Assembly: GCA_964019425.1 (NCBI GenBank)
Contig: OZ025784.1
Coordinates: 372,001 to 436,000 of the forward strand
Length of the DNA stretch: 64,000 nucleotides
From: Flectonema sp. DT1601
Lineage: Eukaryota; Euglenozoa; Diplonemea; Diplonemida; Diplonemidae
Direction: 5' to 3'
A program made the position numbers and the translations under genes. This document shows, piece after piece, positions 31,413-40,864 of the stretch. The notes beneath the pieces are model-generated. The model was not told where the DNA came from. It made no database searches and worked only from the letters and a program-made list of their open reading frames with translations. Each line of letters opens with the position of its first letter. The stretch's first letter is position 1.

Positions 31413-31442
31413 GATTCGCGTGGAAAACGCCTTTAAAGAATC
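31413..31442. ncRNA. Hairpin repeat copy 3
   Basis: Outer stem GATTC (31413-31417) with GAATC (31438-31442), inner stem GCGT (31418-31421) with ACGC (31427-31430), loop GGAAA and 3'-side bulge CTTTAAA. Nearly identical to copy 2 in the core. Confidence 0.55.
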
Positions 31443-32693
31443 AAAAAAAAAGAAAAAAAAAAAAAAATTAAAAAAACAATTCTATTCATAATTGACTAGA
31501 ATTAGGCACTCAGCGCCAAGGTGTAAAAGTGACACGAAAACGATCGCGTGGGTCTGAAAAACCCTGTTGCTTTAACTCAAAACAAACCCAAACATAAAAA
31601 GAAAAAAAAAAAGAAAAATGCTCTTTTTAGCAAGATTGTGGAGAACTCTTTTTAACCAAAACACTGACTGTATCTATAAATCAATCTCATGTCCAATAAA
31701 TTGAAGGGTTGCAAGGTAACTCATAATAAGCATAATATCTTTTTTCCTCTTTTTTTTATTTTTTTTATTCCTCTCTTTGGAGACTACTTCTAACAACAAC
31801 AACAACAAAAAAGGAGAAAAAAAAAAAAAAGAAACACTTTTTTTCACGTTGCTTCGACTTTAGTAAAGTCTTCACAGCGCACACTGAGCCGACTACCGAT
31901 TACTCAAAGTAAGAATGATTTTAAATATTTTGAGGGCTAGAATGGGGAAACCGAAACGTGGAATGTGAGGCCGAACCTATCTAAAGAAGTGTCTCAAGTG
32001 TTTCAATGAGGGAGCTACCTGAGTGACTTTTGGGGATCGCATGCAACACAATATCAGAAACATACCCTCCAACACTAGACCACACAATTCGTAACACACA
32101 CACAGTCGCAATGCAGTGTCTGTATTGCTAACAGTGTCGCAGCCGGTTAAAGTGGCTTCGAATCAAAAAACATTTTTCTCTCCAACTCAATTCTCTTTTT
32201 ATAAAACAACACCAGTAACATAATAACGATATCACACACGCCGCTTGTGTAAGTGATGCCAAACTGGGCTTCGAGTAAAAAAGGGATTTTGTTTAGAGGA
32301 CAACAGGAGACAATGTGAAGCCACCTGAAATATTAACACACGTTTACAACGGAAGAACCTTTCATGAGGTCGTTAAGGATAAAAAGTACCTAAAGGGAAT
32401 TATAATACTTCTGCATGCGACCCCCAAGATCAATAAAAATAATGCAAGAATAAGAAAAGGAAAGATAACACTCCGAAGTACACTTCAGTGTCGATATAAA
32501 CTGAACCACCACAACGAGACCCGCTGGTTAAGCAGTTCCTCTGATCCAACTGTCTGTCTACGACAGAAGGAACGCACACGTAAAAAGGTATCGCAACTAC
32601 TCCGTGAGAGCGCTGCAAAGATACAAATGATATTTCGTCAGAAAACAACTACTCGAAAAAATATTACAAAAAAAAAAAAGTAGCTATTTTCAA

Positions 32694-34544
32694 TCACGTC
32701 ATTATTGTAGCTTGTTCGTCATTTGTAGGTGGTGGGTACTCAGGAGAACATCCACCGCTGACAAGACATCCATAATGAGGAGCCGTAAAGACTGACGGAA
32801 TCACATCAGAGAGTGAGTTGCCTCCCAGAGATGTACCTCCTGCAAGTGAAGTTCCTCCTTTTAGAATTTCATTAAGTCGAGGATCTTGTACATTTTGGGA
32901 ATCAAAGGAAACAGACATTAAAGGGTTCACAACAATCTCCCTATCAGTTGGAATAGTGAATGCTTTCATACAATGTGTACTCAACACTGCTGGAGCAGAA
33001 CAAGCTCCTAGACGCATTGTATCAGCAAGACTGGTTAGTGAGGCAGCTTCCATGTTGTCAGGTGATGTTGATGGCATACCTTCATGATTACTACTTGTGT
33101 CAGAGTTCTTATCTCTAAATTCTAATCGAGAAGTAGCAGCCATTCCTCCATTGTGAATCAACATTTCCATGTGTTGTAATGTTGCTTGTTGTTGTTCTAA
33201 AGTAATGTTTTTATGAATGTGCCAATCCTCAGCTATTGGGCTGTGATGCTTTGCGAGAACCGTCGCAAACATATCCTCAACTTCATATTCTTCATCAGTT
33301 AAGTCACAAGCTTGTCTAAATACCGGCATCAGTTCAAGTTGTTGACGAAGAGCGTATTTCGTATTGACATCTCTCCAATCAGAGAAGTCTTCTAATTCTT
33401 CAAACGATAGTTCTGAAACAGGTTTACAAAATGCATCGTCTAGAGAACCATACTTCTCAATCAAAGAAGTGTGTAGCTCTGCTACCTCTCTCGGTATGAT
33501 AAATGTCTGACCAGGTAATAGCGCACATGAAATACTCTCAACCTTTGAGAACAATAAATCCAACGCCAGCTGTGCCATTCCACCAAACCAAACTGGCAAT
33601 CCCTGCATTAAATCTTTTACTTTTGATGCCTGTTCAGTAGTTGTAAACTGAACTAATGCCTGAACTCTATTTTTTGCAGCTTTTTTAGGAAGAACTATAA
33701 CAGCTTCGATTGCTCCGTAAGGAGAGAATAATTGATAAATTAAACGAGGAGAAACATAAAGACATTCTGTAATTCTCGCAGAGCTGTCAAACAACGAAGC
33801 AAGAAGAGTTTTCGATGCTGATGGAGCAACCCATTTTTGATGTTTGCAGTAACCGATAGTCGCTTGATGAGATGAGATGACAACGATTGAATCGCTAGTT
33901 TCTTTATAGTAGTTAATCATACTTACTGCGTCTTCTAATTCAGAGAACTCAATTAGGGCGTGATTCTTTGACCTGAGCATTATTACTCTTTCAACAGTAC
34001 CAAACTTTGACCCAATGTCCCTCAGCATTCCTTGGGTTGCATTCCAACTTACACGTCGAAGTAAAACAATTTTACTTGGAGGGTATTTTGGTATGGTTGA
34101 TGCGTGGTTCTTTTCTCCAATTTCGTGTGGTTCTGATGCGTCGGATTTTCGTTTTTTTGATGTCGGATCTCGTTCTTGAGATTCACTTGTTGGATTTGAG
34201 AATTTACGATCTGGTTTCTCAGGAGCCCCACCAGGCCCTGCGATGTATATTCCGAGAGGCTGGTCTCCAGTTGGGTCATCGATGTTAACGTTATTCGAAT
34301 CGTTGTGATGAACTCTTTGAGTGGTGGTCTGTCCGCCATGTCCTCCAAAACCCAAGTCGTCAATATTCTGAGAATTCTTCTTCCCTCTTCCGCCCTTTCC
34401 TCCCTGACCTTTTGCACCTTTTCCCTTACCTTGAACTTGTGGAACATTCTGCACACTTTGCATAGTAGCATTTGGTAGCACAGGCTGCATGTATCCAGGA
34501 ACCTGTCCCTGTTGCAACCACCAATACCAATTTGATGGATTCAT
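32694..34544 (-). CDS. PTB/hnRNP-L-like RNA-binding protein
   Basis: A 616-residue protein. The N-terminus is Gly/Lys/Gln-rich (KGKGAKGQGGKGGRGKK), then a basic stretch SKKRKSD that could act as a nuclear signal. Two RRM-like domains follow. The first (about 155-230) contains KIVLLRRVSWNAT and SKNHALIEF, matching the PTB style in which RNP1 is replaced by a xHALIEF type strand. The second (about 250-335) has RITECLYVSP, FSPYGAIEAVIVL and RVQALVQF. The spacing and motifs fit polypyrimidine-tract-binding protein/hnRNP L, regulators of splicing and mRNA stability; kinetoplastids have relatives (DRBD3/4). The C-terminal half is unfamiliar. In a trans-splicing genome such a protein would act on mRNA fate; that is inference. 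Confidence 0.8.
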   Translation of the reverse strand: MNPSNWYWWLQQGQVPGYMQPVLPNATMQSVQNVPQVQGKGKGAKGQGGKGGRGKKNSQNIDDLGFGGHGGQTTTQRVHHNDSNNVNIDDPTGDQPLGIYIAGPGGAPEKPDRKFSNPTSESQERDPTSKKRKSDASEPHEIGEKNHASTIPKYPPSKIVLLRRVSWNATQGMLRDIGSKFGTVERVIMLRSKNHALIEFSELEDAVSMINYYKETSDSIVVISSHQATIGYCKHQKWVAPSASKTLLASLFDSSARITECLYVSPRLIYQLFSPYGAIEAVIVLPKKAAKNRVQALVQFTTTEQASKVKDLMQGLPVWFGGMAQLALDLLFSKVESISCALLPGQTFIIPREVAELHTSLIEKYGSLDDAFCKPVSELSFEELEDFSDWRDVNTKYALRQQLELMPVFRQACDLTDEEYEVEDMFATVLAKHHSPIAEDWHIHKNITLEQQQATLQHMEMLIHNGGMAATSRLEFRDKNSDTSSNHEGMPSTSPDNMEAASLTSLADTMRLGACSAPAVLSTHCMKAFTIPTDREIVVNPLMSVSFDSQNVQDPRLNEILKGGTSLAGGTSLGGNSLSDVIPSVFTAPHYGCLVSGGCSPEYPPPTNDEQATIMT

Positions 34545-35253
34545 AATTAAGACTCAAATAGCGTGGTTACGACGCTAACATAATATTCTTGTGAAGGGGG
34601 GGAGTTAAATTGATACTTCTTTCAAAACCGAAAAAGGAAAAAAACTAAAATAACCAGGTCACGCTAATAGCTGAAGAACACAAATAAACCGTCGCTTCAT
34701 AGGAGTATTTCCCTTTAGTGGAACACACCAATACTTTTTCATATTCTGTGTGTTGATAAGAAGATTATCACCAATGCTGTAGTACGTCAACCAAATCACT
34801 GGCTTTGCTGCTTTAGCGGCAACGACCGCACGAATGACAGCTGCCAAGTAACCGTTTTAGGATGCAGAAGAAGGGAATTTTGTCTAAATTTTTTATTTAT
34901 TTTTTCTTTTCTTTCTTCCCAAGAACACACCCACAAGAAATTAAGATAAAAAAAATAATAATTTGGGAGAATGCGTATTCACATTTCATTATTTCTCTTG
35001 TGGGCTTCAACAACACAGAAAGTCACAGTCAGTGACGTTGTGTTCTTAACATTCCTAAGAAAGAATGCTGGTCTCTTATTTTTTTATGACTAATTCAGGT
35101 CTGCAGAAAGTAACGAATAATCTAATAAGGGAACAGATGGGAGAGGTGAGCAAACAAAATATTTGAAGCCGAGTACAATTCGACAACAAAAAACGAAATG
35201 CTAAGAAACATCCGTTTGGATAACTTTTTCTCTTCTGTGGGAAAACAATATGT
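34545..35253. other. Spacer between EXO1 and the PTB-like gene
   Basis: About 700 bases. A minus-strand open frame at 34659-34847 looks protein-like (AAVIRAVVAAKAAKPVIWL...) but has no ATG at its beginning. It could be an exon of an unrecognised small gene, and I leave it uncalled. Otherwise AT-rich. Confidence 0.4.
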
Positions 35254-36945
35254 TTATTTATTCATCTGTAAAGGTGTTTTCACCAAGACATCCAAAGCAG
35301 TAGAAGAAACAGTTGTACTGAGTACCGGAGGTGTGTACCCGCTGCCGACAAGTGACGATCGAAAAATCCTCTTACGACCAGCAGAGTACAAGTTCAATAT
35401 TTTGGGAGACTCATTTGATGATTCACTGACGACACGTCTGTCGGTATTTGGACAGTGTCGAGACAATGGTTGAATAGGTGAATTCTGTGACACATCTGGA
35501 GATGAACGTTTCCTACTCGTGTTGGATTCTTCTAAAAGACAACTAGTCTCAAATATACTATGAGCTACTCCACACTTCTTATGAGGACATTTATTAATAT
35601 CTTCACTTTCTGTATCCAGGAGATCATCGATTGTTTGTGCGGCGCAGTTCAGCATCTCCACCGCGTCAGGTGGAGACAAGTCTTCTTCATAAAAAGAAGA
35701 AGTCACAGCCACTTGTGTGAATGAACTTTTAGGTACCGCGTCCTGGTCAGTTGTGGATGATTTTCGAACTCTGGGAGGGTTAAAATTAGTGCAAGTTGGT
35801 GACACGAGCGGGGAACCACCAGAACCAGAAAGTCTTGTTAATCTTATTTGAGTACCTCTGAGTTGATCAATATAACGAGATGCATTCTTTAAAGCAGGAT
35901 CATCTTCATTCCAAGGAGTCTTATCGACAGGATGTATACTACACTCTCCACAGATCTGTTCTGATATTTCTGGTGAAGTTATTTCACCTAAAACACTCTC
36001 AAGCCATCCTTCTTCAATTTGCATAACATTCTCACTAAGAACGTTAAAATACCTTGTCTTCTTCTCGATGGGATCATACACGATGTGATGCTTAAATGCA
36101 AAGAACGCCTTTAAAAAGGCGTGTTCGTACTCGTGTAAGTTCTTCATGTGAAGAGAGCTGTATTTCGTATCGGTTCGAAGAACTGTTAGTATTCTTCCAA
36201 TTGATTTGTGTTCTCCAACTAATTTGTTTGCTTTTTTGATTCCAACGCCGTGTAGTGACGGAGTGTAATCACAGCCTGCCATTATAAAGTTTGTTAACAT
36301 CATATCAGCGTCAAAGTTTCGAAGTTGAATTTCTCTAGTGTTAGCTAACTTTGAACTATCAATAAGAACACCTGATCCTTTGTGATCTAATTTATAAATA
36401 ACTCTCGGAGTCAAGTACGCGAGTAAATCAGAATCTTCAGTGACAACAACATCAATGTAATTAGTTCTCGCTAAGTAAGCAAGTTGGGCATCTGCTTCAT
36501 ACGGGGCAGTTATGCATTCGATTTTCTTTTCGCGTAAGACTCTTATTAAAGAATGTGCAATCTCATGAGTTATATCAAGTGAAGTCATGTATTCAGTCCT
36601 CGCTTCCTTTTCCCTTCCCTGTGTTGATAGAACGTTAGCACGGGTTCGAGCTGCGACTCTTTTCGCTCTTCTGGATACATTTGTTTCGCGTTTTAGCGGC
36701 ATGTCAGCTCCATCAAAAACCATTACCAGTCGAATTCCCATTCTAGTGAACAGATCAACTCTCCTCACCAATGCTTTTAAATAATCTAATGTCTCCCCGC
36801 CAGTTGTTAATTCCATCGCACTTCCTTTACAAAGTCTGTGAAGCCAACAGTAGGTATCAACTCCAATAGTCTTCCCCCGAAATTGCTCTAAATTGCACAT
36901 CTCTTCGATACTTCTCAGACATGGTAACAGTCCTGAGATCCCCAT
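35254..36945 (-). CDS. EXO1: Exonuclease 1 (5'-3' DNA exonuclease/flap nuclease)
   Basis: A 563-residue member of the XPG/Rad2 nuclease family. It starts MGISGLLPCLRSI with the family N-terminus. GVDTYCWLHR and VFDGADMPLKRETN lie in the N-domain (to about residue 100). YEADAQLAYL and TEDSDLLAYL hold the metal-binding acidic residues of the I-domain (about 140-185). GCDYTPSLHGVGIKKANKL is the DNA-binding helix-two-turn-helix region (about 220-245). The spacing and the LHRLCKG segment fit EXO1 rather than FEN1 or XPG. EXO1 acts in mismatch repair and in end resection. The C-terminal tail after about residue 330 is shorter than in yeast and human EXO1 (over 700 aa) and Ser-rich, and it lacks a PCNA-binding motif that I could see. 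Confidence 0.93.
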   Translation of the reverse strand: MGISGLLPCLRSIEEMCNLEQFRGKTIGVDTYCWLHRLCKGSAMELTTGGETLDYLKALVRRVDLFTRMGIRLVMVFDGADMPLKRETNVSRRAKRVAARTRANVLSTQGREKEARTEYMTSLDITHEIAHSLIRVLREKKIECITAPYEADAQLAYLARTNYIDVVVTEDSDLLAYLTPRVIYKLDHKGSGVLIDSSKLANTREIQLRNFDADMMLTNFIMAGCDYTPSLHGVGIKKANKLVGEHKSIGRILTVLRTDTKYSSLHMKNLHEYEHAFLKAFFAFKHHIVYDPIEKKTRYFNVLSENVMQIEEGWLESVLGEITSPEISEQICGECSIHPVDKTPWNEDDPALKNASRYIDQLRGTQIRLTRLSGSGGSPLVSPTCTNFNPPRVRKSSTTDQDAVPKSSFTQVAVTSSFYEEDLSPPDAVEMLNCAAQTIDDLLDTESEDINKCPHKKCGVAHSIFETSCLLEESNTSRKRSSPDVSQNSPIQPLSRHCPNTDRRVVSESSNESPKILNLYSAGRKRIFRSSLVGSGYTPPVLSTTVSSTALDVLVKTPLQMNK

Positions 36946-37146
36946 CTCTCTGATGTCATTAAATTGTTGTTTTTCTTTTGAGTTGATTCCTGTTTGTGTG
37001 ATGAGGAAATAATAATAATTGAATTATTATTATAAATTAAGAAAACTTCTTTAATAATACGACCAGCCAAAATAGCAATCGATCTAAAGAACAAGTTGAT
37101 AATAAATATTTTTTAGTTAGTTTGGATTATTGTAAAGAGTTCAAAG

Positions 37147-38859
37147 TTAAATATCAGCTGAGTAGCGGTCATCACTTTGTAGAACATCTTTGACGCTGTT
37201 GATCATCTCTTTTGTGATGTTTTGAATATTTATTTTAAAAACGACATCAACATCGTCATCATCATCGTCATCCTCAACAGGTGTCCTTCGAGGTTTCTGA
37301 ACAGCCCAACGACCAGCATTTTTAAACGATGCTAAAATCCTAATAATTTCAATAAATAACGGACTGTACTGAGGCGTGTCATAAACTAGATCTATGAGTT
37401 CCGTAGCGGCTGGAGTGTTGCGAAGGAGAGACGCTTCTTCAGATTCGCTATCTTGACTGGAAAACTCCAATAGATTATGATACTTTGTGAATATAGAAGT
37501 GAATGACTTATGGAGCTTAGTCGCATATTCATGAACACTATTCCCTTCAGGATTGAACTCTCTGCAGTTAAACCAAACAAGCGAGATATCATCCAAAACC
37601 TGTTCTTCATTATCATATAAACCATTGTCTAATAATATTGAGATTGTCCCTAAATCCATCGGTCGCTTTGTCACTCCGAGATAAGTTGGAATTCCATCAA
37701 AACCCGGATGAACTGGTCTATTAAATAAAGTAAACAGATCATCTTTTTTATGAACGTCAATAAGTTCTCTTACAGCTGAATGAACAGAAAAGAGATGTGC
37801 TGATGGATTGTGCCTACCTGCATCTTCATTTATAAAATCAGAAAAAACTGTTGGATAGATATAACGAAGATGGGACCTTTTAAAACTTGCTGCATAGCGA
37901 GTTCTCTTAACTCGTTTTTTATTTGTCTGCAGTAACACACATTGGAATAAAGAAGCAGAATCAGTGCTTGTGATATTCTCAAGCATCAATCCGGGTCCGA
38001 AAACAGATAAAGGAGCCAAGTATTTCCACGTTGAATCATACACAGAATGTCTATAAAGAGGTACTTGACTACCAACAGTTTGTACTTCATTAGTTATCAT
38101 GTATTTCGGATGAAATGTTAATAAAATTGCTTTAATTTGATTCTCTTTGTGTAATCGTAATATTGATTGTAACTGTTGCCAAGAGTATAACGGAGTGTGG
38201 TTGAGAGAGTGAAGTCGAAACCCAACAAAGAGAAGTGCATCTTCATTTACCGTCGCAGTCAACAGTAGTCCTTGAAATGTGAGTCCGAAGTCACCAGTTT
38301 CGAGTAAACGAACTTTTATAGACCGACACCTTATCCGGTGAGTGATATCATCCCCACAAGACTTTACGTAAAGTGAAGAAAGCAAACAAGAGCAGTAAGG
38401 AGGTTCTGGATTTGCTATGGTATACTTTCTATCAATTAACTGGAAGTAGTTTTCAGCGATGGTTTCGCATTTCGGGATGGTCTTTAGTGCCTGTTGGATT
38501 TCTTCTTTTTCTGAAATTTCATTTTTTCGTTTTACTTTTTTAGGTTTTTGTAACTTCTGAAGGCCGGGAATAGTTTCTTCCAAAGAACTTTCAAGTTTAC
38601 TTCGCATCTCTTCGAGTCCTTCCCTTCCACTGAAGGGCATTTGCCAAGTCTTCCAATTACCATCTCTGACCCATTGCATTCGTACTGCACCTGCTACAGT
38701 GTCAGCAGCGTGAGCTCTGTGGTACCAGATGTCAGCCATTTGTGGATCTTCGAAGTCGGAGTCATTTTCAGTTAAAGAGAAAGAATCCAACTCATCATCA
38801 ATTACAGCAGTACACATTGGCACAGCTGATAATAGATCACTACTCATGGTTGATGTCAT
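37147..38859 (-). CDS. Bromodomain protein
   Basis: About 570 residues. A bromodomain lies at about 360-460: FNRPVHPGF, PTYLGVTKRPMDLGTI (the usual Pro-Met-Asp-Leu signature), VWFNCREFNPEGNSVHEYA (with the acetyl-lysine-binding Asn in the usual place). The acidic stretch VEDDDDDDDVD follows near the C-terminus. The N-terminal 350 residues are unfamiliar, with a charged Lys-rich segment (KPKKVKRKNE). It probably reads acetylated histones. Start chosen at MTSTMSSDLLS because an acceptor TTTTCTTAAACAG lies directly before it; the frame could extend to 38919. A short upstream frame (ATGGATGAC...TAG) overlaps this start. Confidence 0.82.
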   Translation of the reverse strand: MTSTMSSDLLSAVPMCTAVIDDELDSFSLTENDSDFEDPQMADIWYHRAHAADTVAGAVRMQWVRDGNWKTWQMPFSGREGLEEMRSKLESSLEETIPGLQKLQKPKKVKRKNEISEKEEIQQALKTIPKCETIAENYFQLIDRKYTIANPEPPYCSCLLSSLYVKSCGDDITHRIRCRSIKVRLLETGDFGLTFQGLLLTATVNEDALLFVGFRLHSLNHTPLYSWQQLQSILRLHKENQIKAILLTFHPKYMITNEVQTVGSQVPLYRHSVYDSTWKYLAPLSVFGPGLMLENITSTDSASLFQCVLLQTNKKRVKRTRYAASFKRSHLRYIYPTVFSDFINEDAGRHNPSAHLFSVHSAVRELIDVHKKDDLFTLFNRPVHPGFDGIPTYLGVTKRPMDLGTISILLDNGLYDNEEQVLDDISLVWFNCREFNPEGNSVHEYATKLHKSFTSIFTKYHNLLEFSSQDSESEEASLLRNTPAATELIDLVYDTPQYSPLFIEIIRILASFKNAGRWAVQKPRRTPVEDDDDDDDVDVVFKINIQNITKEMINSVKDVLQSDDRYSADI

Positions 38860-39039
38860 CCATCTGTTTAAGAAAACTAATGGACTAAAGACATTAAATA
38901 TACCACCTTTTGTATTCATAAATATTAAACAAGGAGAATGTTCTTACAAATAGAGAGCTATGTGGTTAAAAACGAAACACAAAAAAACACCCTCCTCTTC
39001 CTCAATCGTCCTTTTGTTTGGACGGGTTGTTTGTTTAAT

Positions 39040-39672
39040 TTAGGAAAGTTTTTGTTTCCTATTCCTACGGGGCTGTCTGATGTATTCAATCAAAGCCTGA
39101 AACAAACTGAACAACACAAATAAAATAATAAAACTCGGAGGCAACACCACCAACGATATGATGAAATAGAACTTCGTATTATCACTCGAACCAGTTGACT
39201 CAGTGAAGTGATTTTTAAGATTCGTAAAATGAAAATTAACCCTGTGAGACATCGGAAGGTGACTTGCTGCCGAAGTACTAAACTGAAGATCAACCCAATG
39301 AAGGAATGTAATCTTTGTGAATTCTTCTTCAAAAGTGTCAATTGGAAGGTGTCTCAAGTAGGCTCTGAATACAGGAAGCTGGTTACTCGTTAGTTTTTGA
39401 GAATTACACCATTCAGTTTCCATACTGCAGTTAACCCAGAAAGTATCAACTCCGACAGTCGCCATGATATCTGTGCTTGCTAACCAATCGTCATTAAGAT
39501 CTTCACACTTTGGACATTTCGGATCATCGCCTTTCCAATTACCCATAAATGCAACTACCGACTTTTCAACGTCTTCTAATTTCCCAGACGAGAGCATCTC
39601 TTCTCGTTTTAGTTGAAGCACTCCTTCTGATGGAAGGATAATTGCTGCTATGAATAGGGCAGTCTTGAACAT
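39040..39672 (-). CDS. Thioredoxin-like ER membrane protein
   Basis: A 210-residue type I membrane protein. It has a signal peptide (FKTALFIAAIILPSEG), a thioredoxin-like lumenal domain with CPKC at residues 53-56 after the strand SVVAFMGNW, a cis-Pro candidate in NQLPVFRAY, a membrane segment near 168-192 and a basic cytoplasmic tail (RQPRRNRKQKLS). Redox partners of this layout include TMX proteins and the OST3/OST6 (MagT1/TUSC3) subunits of oligosaccharyltransferase. OST3-type proteins normally have four membrane helices, so this may be a shortened relative or a TMX-like protein. An ACAACAACAACAG acceptor lies about 30 nt upstream. Confidence 0.7.
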   Translation of the reverse strand: MFKTALFIAAIILPSEGVLQLKREEMLSSGKLEDVEKSVVAFMGNWKGDDPKCPKCEDLNDDWLASTDIMATVGVDTFWVNCSMETEWCNSQKLTSNQLPVFRAYLRHLPIDTFEEEFTKITFLHWVDLQFSTSAASHLPMSHRVNFHFTNLKNHFTESTGSSDNTKFYFIISLVVLPPSFIILFVLFSLFQALIEYIRQPRRNRKQKLS

Positions 39673-40120
39673 CTTTTTTTTTTTTAATATTAATGTGTAC
39701 CGCTGTTGTTGTTGTTCAGACAGAATAAATGACCATCTTGCTATACATAAAAGAACACAAGAGCCTTCACAATTGAAAAGATGCGCACTATCCTATCAAC
39801 GATGCTACTGTAGACATCTCAAAAAAAAAAAAACAAAAAAAAAAAAAATTAATTTAGATAAACTGAAAGCAAAGCAAGCGTTGCTAATTATGAGAATATT
39901 CTCAAGCACGCCTTTTTTATTTTCTTTTTTTGTTTTTTTGATCGGAAAAAAAAAAAAAAAGAATAGAAAAACAAGTTATTTTATCCCACATGATAAAGTT
40001 AATCTCGTCAAAATATCTTTTTTTTCATTTTTTTGGGGAATTTTTTAACAGAAAAGGGAAGGAAGAATACAGAACCATTAAACCAAAAATATAAAGAAAC
40101 AAAAAAAAAAAAAAATATAA
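39673..40120. other. Spacer, A/T homopolymers
   Basis: A runs at 39821-39850 and 39943-39960 and T-rich tracts at 39910-40050. No gene or fold recognised. Confidence 0.5.
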
Positions 40121-40453
40121 TCATAATAAGTGTCTAGCTAATTTGGGTGGTTTCGAAGATACCAACCACGAGTGTTGAACTATGCTGTTGTTGTTTGTCG
40201 ACAGAGGACAGGTTCCTTGTTTTATCCATTGAGGTTTAATTACTTTCCAAATGAAATATAACACTGCGACCACTGAACCAGTAATCGCAGGCATCAACAA
40301 TTCTCCTTCAATAAAAGCTATCAATACTACCAGTAGTAATGCTGTAGTGTGTATTACTGATCTTATTAATCGAGGAGTGATATTTTCATTATTTTCATCT
40401 TCATTTTCCAGTTCTAGAATAGAGTCGTTGCAACTGAAAGTACCATAATTCAT
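40121..40453 (-). CDS. Small membrane protein, 110 aa
   Basis: The first 25 residues are acidic (ILELENEDENNEN), followed by two hydrophobic helices (VIHTTALLLVVLIAFIEG and LMPAITGSVVAVLYFIW) and a polar tail. A clean AAAAACAG acceptor 11 nt upstream of the ATG supports it as a real gene despite its size. Family unknown. Confidence 0.6.
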   Translation of the reverse strand: MNYGTFSCNDSILELENEDENNENITPRLIRSVIHTTALLLVVLIAFIEGELLMPAITGSVVAVLYFIWKVIKPQWIKQGTCPLSTNNNSIVQHSWLVSSKPPKLARHLL

Positions 40454-40568
40454 GAATCAGTCAACTGTTTTTAAATAAAATAACATTAACATTAAAGGCG
40501 TTGGTTTCTCAGACGACTAACCAGCTGCTCAAGTTTTCACCGCCAGTAACAGTCGTTGAAGGTACAAA

Positions 40569-40685
40569 AGGGAGAAGATCACAAAAACTGTGATCTTCCC
40601 TAATCACAGTTTCATCAATAAAAAACTACCGACCCGAATAAAATACGAAAGTCGGGTTGGGTGTTGGTGAAAACCCAACCCTGAA
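40569..40685. ncRNA. Candidate structured RNA with competing hairpins
   Basis: Hairpin 1 (about 40569-40599): AAGATCACA pairs with TGTGATCTT around AAAAC, flanked by GGGAG/CCCT. Hairpin 2 (about 40629-40660): CCGACCCGA with TCGGGTTGG (one G-T pair). Hairpin 3 (about 40654-40682): GGGTTGGGT pairs perfectly with ACCCAACCC. Hairpins 2 and 3 share the GGGTTGG strand, so only one can form at a time. The strand is unknown. Confidence 0.5.
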
Positions 40686-40864
40686 TCGATAGTGGCTATT
40701 TCCGCTTCATAAACAGGACCTTCAGCCACACTAACAAGCATGCACGTGATGTATATTAAGCACGAAATGAATAAAAAAGATAACACGTTAGCAACGACCA
40801 CGCAAAACCAGAAAAACAACAAGGAAAATAAAATATTTGGTGGTTCGGATATCTCGAATATCAT
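40604..40864 (-). CDS. Doubtful small membrane protein frame, 86 aa
   Basis: Opens MIFEISEPPNILF, then two hydrophobic stretches (FFWFCVVVANVLSFLF and LIYITCMLVSV). It has an acceptor-like ATATCAG about 13 nt upstream of the ATG and lies on the same strand as the other genes. Its last third runs through the perfect hairpins at 40629-40682, which makes a coding role less likely. Kept as a weak call. Confidence 0.25.
   Translation of the reverse strand: MIFEISEPPNILFSLLFFWFCVVVANVLSFLFISCLIYITCMLVSVAEGPVYEAEIATIDSGLGFHQHPTRLSYFIRVGSFLLMKL

Larger units (their letters stand above)
30169..32693. other. Gene-free region (2.5 kb) with three hairpin repeats
   Basis: T and A runs at 30430-30472, 30874-30887, 31041-31065 and 31444-31468, an (AAC)n near 31791-31806, and three related hairpins (31199-31236, 31328-31361, 31413-31442). 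A 122-codon plus-strand frame at 32315-32683 is opposite to all genes, and its Lys/Arg/Thr-rich translation matches nothing I know; I do not call it. Confidence 0.55.

Noticed and set aside
32315-32683. 122-codon plus-strand frame with an IQ-like segment near its end
   Set aside because: Opposite to all genes, ends in a Lys run read through an A tract, no acceptor or family match; one weak motif is not enough.
34659-34847. Minus-strand frame reading AAVIRAVVAAKAAKPVIWL, between EXO1 and the PTB-like gene
   Set aside because: Looks protein-like but has no ATG at the beginning and no upstream exon that I could find; left as a possible unrecognised exon.
40604-40864. Strong claim that this frame is a membrane protein gene
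   Set aside because: Listed only as a weak feature because perfect hairpins run through its last third.
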